Positions 61,510 through 64,000 of a DNA stretch of 64,000 nt are shown here, one piece after another. Made by a program: the position numbers and the translations under genes. The first letter of the stretch is position 1, and each line of letters opens with the position of its first letter. This DNA is from Thalassotalea_B piscium_A. Lineage in GTDB: Bacteria > Pseudomonadota > Gammaproteobacteria > Enterobacterales > Alteromonadaceae. The stretch lies in the NCBI GenBank assembly GCA_049347715.1, contig CP186339.1:372001-436000 (forward strand), given 5' to 3'. A model generated the notes under the pieces. It was not told where the DNA came from, did no database searches, and worked only from the letters and a program-made list of their open reading frames with translations.

Positions 61510-62037
61510 ATGCTAATTAAACTCGCGAGGAGAAAACGAGTGGCATCTACTTTAATTAATATAGAAAGTAATACGGCAAAGGCTATAGCCACTAGTATCA
61601 AAAAAGAAATATTAAACAGCAGAAAAGTCATAAAAAATAAAGACTATCGTTTAATTATGCTTGATTTTTTCTTGTTAGACTATTGTAAATACAATATTGA
61701 TAATTACCTATTTTATACAGATGTTGAGCACAGTTCTTTAATGTGCATTGCAAAAACTCCACGGCAAGAGGTGAGTATCCTTCCCAACTATGCCTTTATC
61801 GAATGCGTTGTTAAAGGACCTGATTCAAACGTTACATTTTCAGATTATTTGGACAAGGCTAGAACTATCAAAGAGGGTAATGTAGCACTCGGTTCGACTC
61901 CAAAATTATACTATTTTTACAAAAAACACGGGTTTGTATTTGCAAACAAATACATGGAAGACTGGTCACGTATTGGAGACAGCGAACTAAAGGAAAGCTA
62001 TGTAATGACCCTTACTAATAGTGATCAATCGACCTGA
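61510..62037 (+). CDS. Unknown soluble protein, possibly GNAT-like
   Basis: The 175-residue protein starts with a basic segment (LIKLARRKRVAST). Its last third reads TPKLYYFYKKHGFVFANKYM, which resembles the closing part of an acetyltransferase fold, but no acetyl-CoA loop is seen. I do not assign a function. It lies 116 bp after the membrane protein, possibly on the same transcript. Confidence 0.6.
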   Translation: MLIKLARRKRVASTLINIESNTAKAIATSIKKEILNSRKVIKNKDYRLIMLDFFLLDYCKYNIDNYLFYTDVEHSSLMCIAKTPRQEVSILPNYAFIECVVKGPDSNVTFSDYLDKARTIKEGNVALGSTPKLYYFYKKHGFVFANKYMEDWSRIGDSELKESYVMTLTNSDQST

Positions 62038-62399
62038 AAATTTGACGATAGCTAACGTTTTTTATGCGCAATGAATTAGCGTTATCAATTAAGACCTGAG
62101 AGACTGCAATGATGGCGTAGCTGCCAGATATCATAAATGACTCTGGCATTTTATTTAGTCATCTTTAGAAATCCTAAGCACTCCCTATGCTAGTCCACTT
62201 GGTACTTGAATAAGTCGATCAAAAGGTGTTTTATGCTAAGTTTGAAAGTATGCAGCAAGGTCATTCGTTCGATGCTCGCAAATTCTCCAAAATTAGCAAT
62301 TAGTGCGAAGTGAGTTTGTGTTAGCGTATTCTACTGTATTACAGGAAGAGAATTGGCTTAGCAATATAGATAAGCCAAAGAAAGTGTTGAAGTAACTGG
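62038..62399. other. Gap with a possible terminator and coding traces
   Basis: A stem GCCAGA / TCTGGC followed by ATTTTATTT near 62127-62160 may terminate the preceding gene. Between 62304 and 62396 one plus frame reads LAYSTVLQEENWLSNIDKPK and ends at TAA, which looks like the end of a lost protein, not identified. Confidence 0.4.
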
Positions 62400-62774
62400 C
62401 TAATTCATTTGGGACATTACCTGCCCTACATTAGCCATAACTTCTTCCAATTCTTTACTTGGACTGAAGTCAATAAACTTAAGGTCTTTGTCAACTACTG
62501 CGGTATGGCCAGCATGCGCATAGAATACATCGCCAGCTTCGAACGACTCTTCTTTACCATCATCGTAAATAAAACGGAAAGTGCCTTCAAATATATACCC
62601 CCAATGTGGGCAGTGGCAACTGTCATTGTGTAAACCTTTGAGCAGGGGCGTAAAGTCGGTGCCTTTTGGGAGTTCGTGGAATACAACTGACATGTCTCCT
62701 AAGCCAGCAAGTGAACGCATAATCATGCCGGGAGCTTCCATTACTACAGGTATCGCTTCTTTTTGTATTTTCAT
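62400..62774 (-). CDS. Cupin domain-containing protein
   Basis: I choose ATG at 62774 (MKIQKEAIPVVMEAPGMIMR) because AGAAGGAATTAG precedes it; a start at 62888 would add a basic leader with no visible role. The 124-residue protein has the cupin pattern: HCPHWGYIFEGTFRFIYDDG and ESFEAGDVFYAHAGHTAVV. Metal binding through the His residues is possible. The function is not clear. The partial LysR gene upstream on the same strand may control it. Confidence 0.8.
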   Translation of the reverse strand: MKIQKEAIPVVMEAPGMIMRSLAGLGDMSVVFHELPKGTDFTPLLKGLHNDSCHCPHWGYIFEGTFRFIYDDGKEESFEAGDVFYAHAGHTAVVDKDLKFIDFSPSKELEEVMANVGQVMSQMN

Positions 62775-63124
62775 AGTACTAATTCCTTCTAATAAGCTTA
62801 TAAAGCATCTCGAATGTTTCTTTAGAGACGCCCCTCTTTTCATTTTTAAAAAGCGGTTGCTTACAAGTGGCGACCACTTAATACTCAAAACGAGTAACTA
62901 GCATAGTTGAATTGGTTGTTTTTGCAACAAAGGGACGTAAACGTAGCAGTCCGCCAGCAAGAAGTTGTTATGTTCTGAGGCAATGGTCAAACAAGATCTT
63001 CGATGCCCAGAAGCTTTATTTGATAAATAAAGATAACCGCTATATGGCTAAAGTGATTAGGGCAGCCATGATAACTTTTGCGATTATCCTGAATCGCACG
63101 GCTATAAGATTGTCAGTATTGGTC
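62775..63124. other. Gap between cupin and LysR genes
   Basis: A plus-strand frame of 115 codons crosses this gap, but its composition is unlike a known family and part of it lies over the LysR gene. I see no repeat, RNA or clear regulatory site. Confidence 0.35.
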
Positions 63125-64000
63125 TCACTGAACATACATAGAAGAATAATCATCTACATAATCTTCCCATATTGGAGGTGTACCAATAACATCTTGTACT
63201 GTTTCGATAAATTTTTTGACCAATGGCGTTTGATTTCTGTGCGGGTAAACGGCGTATAACGCGCCAAAGTCACTTGGAAAACGGTAGTTTTGTAGTATAG
63301 GAACGAGTCCGAGGTCTTTAAGGTTTGATTTAAGCACAGATAAATCGGCAATAGAATACCCTAATCCTGCTTGTGTGGCACTAATAAGCGAATCTACGCT
63401 GTTTGCTTTAAACCGCCCGTTGATGCTGTATTTCTCCATTGTGGTTTGTCCGGAAGGTGCCATTTCCAGTTTATCAAAAGTAAAGGGGCCATTTGAGTAA
63501 GTAATTGCAGGTAAGGAAACAAGTTCTTTAAGCGTTTGAGGATTACCGTGCTCTTGAATAAAACTTTCAGAGGCGAGAATAACTAACTTAGTTGGTGCGA
63601 GTTTCTTCGCTATATTGGTTGAGTCTTTTGGGGAGTTCAAGCGAAAAGCAATATCGAATTTTTCACCTATGATATCCGTTAGTTTATCGTCCAACGAAAG
63701 CTCAATATAGGTTTCCGGGTATTTTTTCATAAAAAGATTAATGGCTTTCTGCAGATATGGATGACCGAACGAAACATAGCTGGTTATCCGTAATAATCCC
63801 CGTGGCTCAGTATGAAAAGACTCTGCCAAGCGTTGAGTTTTACTGAGTTCATTGCGGATAACCTTAGCTTGCTCCAAGATTTCTCGTCCTGCATCCGTTA
63901 GGGATAAAGAACGCGTGGTGCGATTGAGCAACCTTACGCCTAGTGTCTCTTCCAATATTTTAAACTGCTTAGTGACGACAGCTCTATCCATGTGCCTAAG
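63125..64000 (-). CDS. LysR family transcriptional regulator (cut by window end)
   Basis: The frame is open to the last base, so about 25-30 N-terminal residues are missing. The visible part begins inside the helix-turn-helix (LRHMDRAVVTKQFKILEETL, then GVRLLNRTTRSLSLTDAGRE) and continues with the LysR substrate domain. The ATG at 63991 is internal. The NRTTRSLSLT segment is typical of the large DmlR/CrgA-like group. Confidence 0.9.
   Translation of the reverse strand, partial: LRHMDRAVVTKQFKILEETLGVRLLNRTTRSLSLTDAGREILEQAKVIRNELSKTQRLAESFHTEPRGLLRITSYVSFGHPYLQKAINLFMKKYPETYIELSLDDKLTDIIGEKFDIAFRLNSPKDSTNIAKKLAPTKLVILASESFIQEHGNPQTLKELVSLPAITYSNGPFTFDKLEMAPSGQTTMEKYSINGRFKANSVDSLISATQAGLGYSIADLSVLKSNLKDLGLVPILQNYRFPSDFGALYAVYPHRNQTPLVKKFIETVQDVIGTPPIWEDYVDDYSSMYVQ

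Noticed and set aside
62912..63259. Plus-strand frame of 115 codons between the cupin and LysR genes
   Set aside because: It overlaps the well-supported LysR gene, has no family resemblance and no ribosome-binding site that stands out.
1..64000. tRNA, rRNA and CRISPR arrays
   Set aside because: No cloverleaf, ribosomal RNA segment or regularly spaced direct repeats were seen by eye in the gaps. Short repeats found are the groEL-tail copies and the 14-bp repeat at 45718.

Overview
The window is AT-rich chromosomal DNA from a marine gammaproteobacterium of the order Alteromonadales, most likely a Colwellia or Thalassotalea relative. This rests on the protein families and their order (aroQ-accB-accC, dsbD-cutA next to fxsA-groES-groEL, fadB-fadA, a GbsR-like regulator with cioAB, a PEP-CTERM protein), not on a database search.

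From 1 to about 44,570 the window is mostly core chromosome. It holds the end of cysH, a conserved hypothetical gene, a REC-DUF3369-GGDEF-EAL regulator and an MFS transporter. Next comes a MacB-type ABC export operon with three different membrane-fusion proteins, a small K+-channel-like protein and an IclR-like gene relic. The fadB-fadA beta-oxidation operon follows, then a guanidinium exporter behind a guanidine-II riboswitch, an ACT protein and topB. After these lie an M14 peptidase, ppaC, a cyanide-insensitive quinol oxidase operon behind an FNR-like box, and fbp. The rest of this part is a met-zincin protease, an EamA transporter facing a MocR regulator, elbB, a 52-residue cysteine-rich protein, aroQ-accB-accC, a binding protein-porin-GGDEF/EAL module, dsbD-cutA, fxsA and groES-groEL.

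From groEL to the end of the window the DNA is accessory. The last 16 bases of groEL, its stop codon, a 15-bp palindrome and its terminator recur downstream as further copies (54152, a copy split between 57017 and 58076, and 60564). Three of these copies are preceded at a fixed distance of 71-72 bp by a box close to GGGGTATAAAGTGGGGTATC. A fourth such box, at 56075, faces a diverged target. Two or three of the segments also share longer right-end sequences. The simplest reading is that related mobile cassettes were inserted one after another at the groEL 3' end. No integrase or transposase is visible in the window.

The cargo differs by segment. Segment A (44.6-54.1 kb) holds three dissimilar haloalkane dehalogenase-family hydrolases, short-chain dehydrogenases, an AlkD-like protein and a TetR regulator with three operators. 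Segment B holds a PEP-CTERM protein. Segment C holds a ParD/ParE toxin-antitoxin pair and a group II intron relic that splits one groEL tail copy inside its stop codon. Segment D holds an SDR/LysR pair. Segment E holds two unknown genes, a cupin and a LysR gene cut by the window end.

The groEL-tail array and its intron relic are the strongest candidates for something undescribed.
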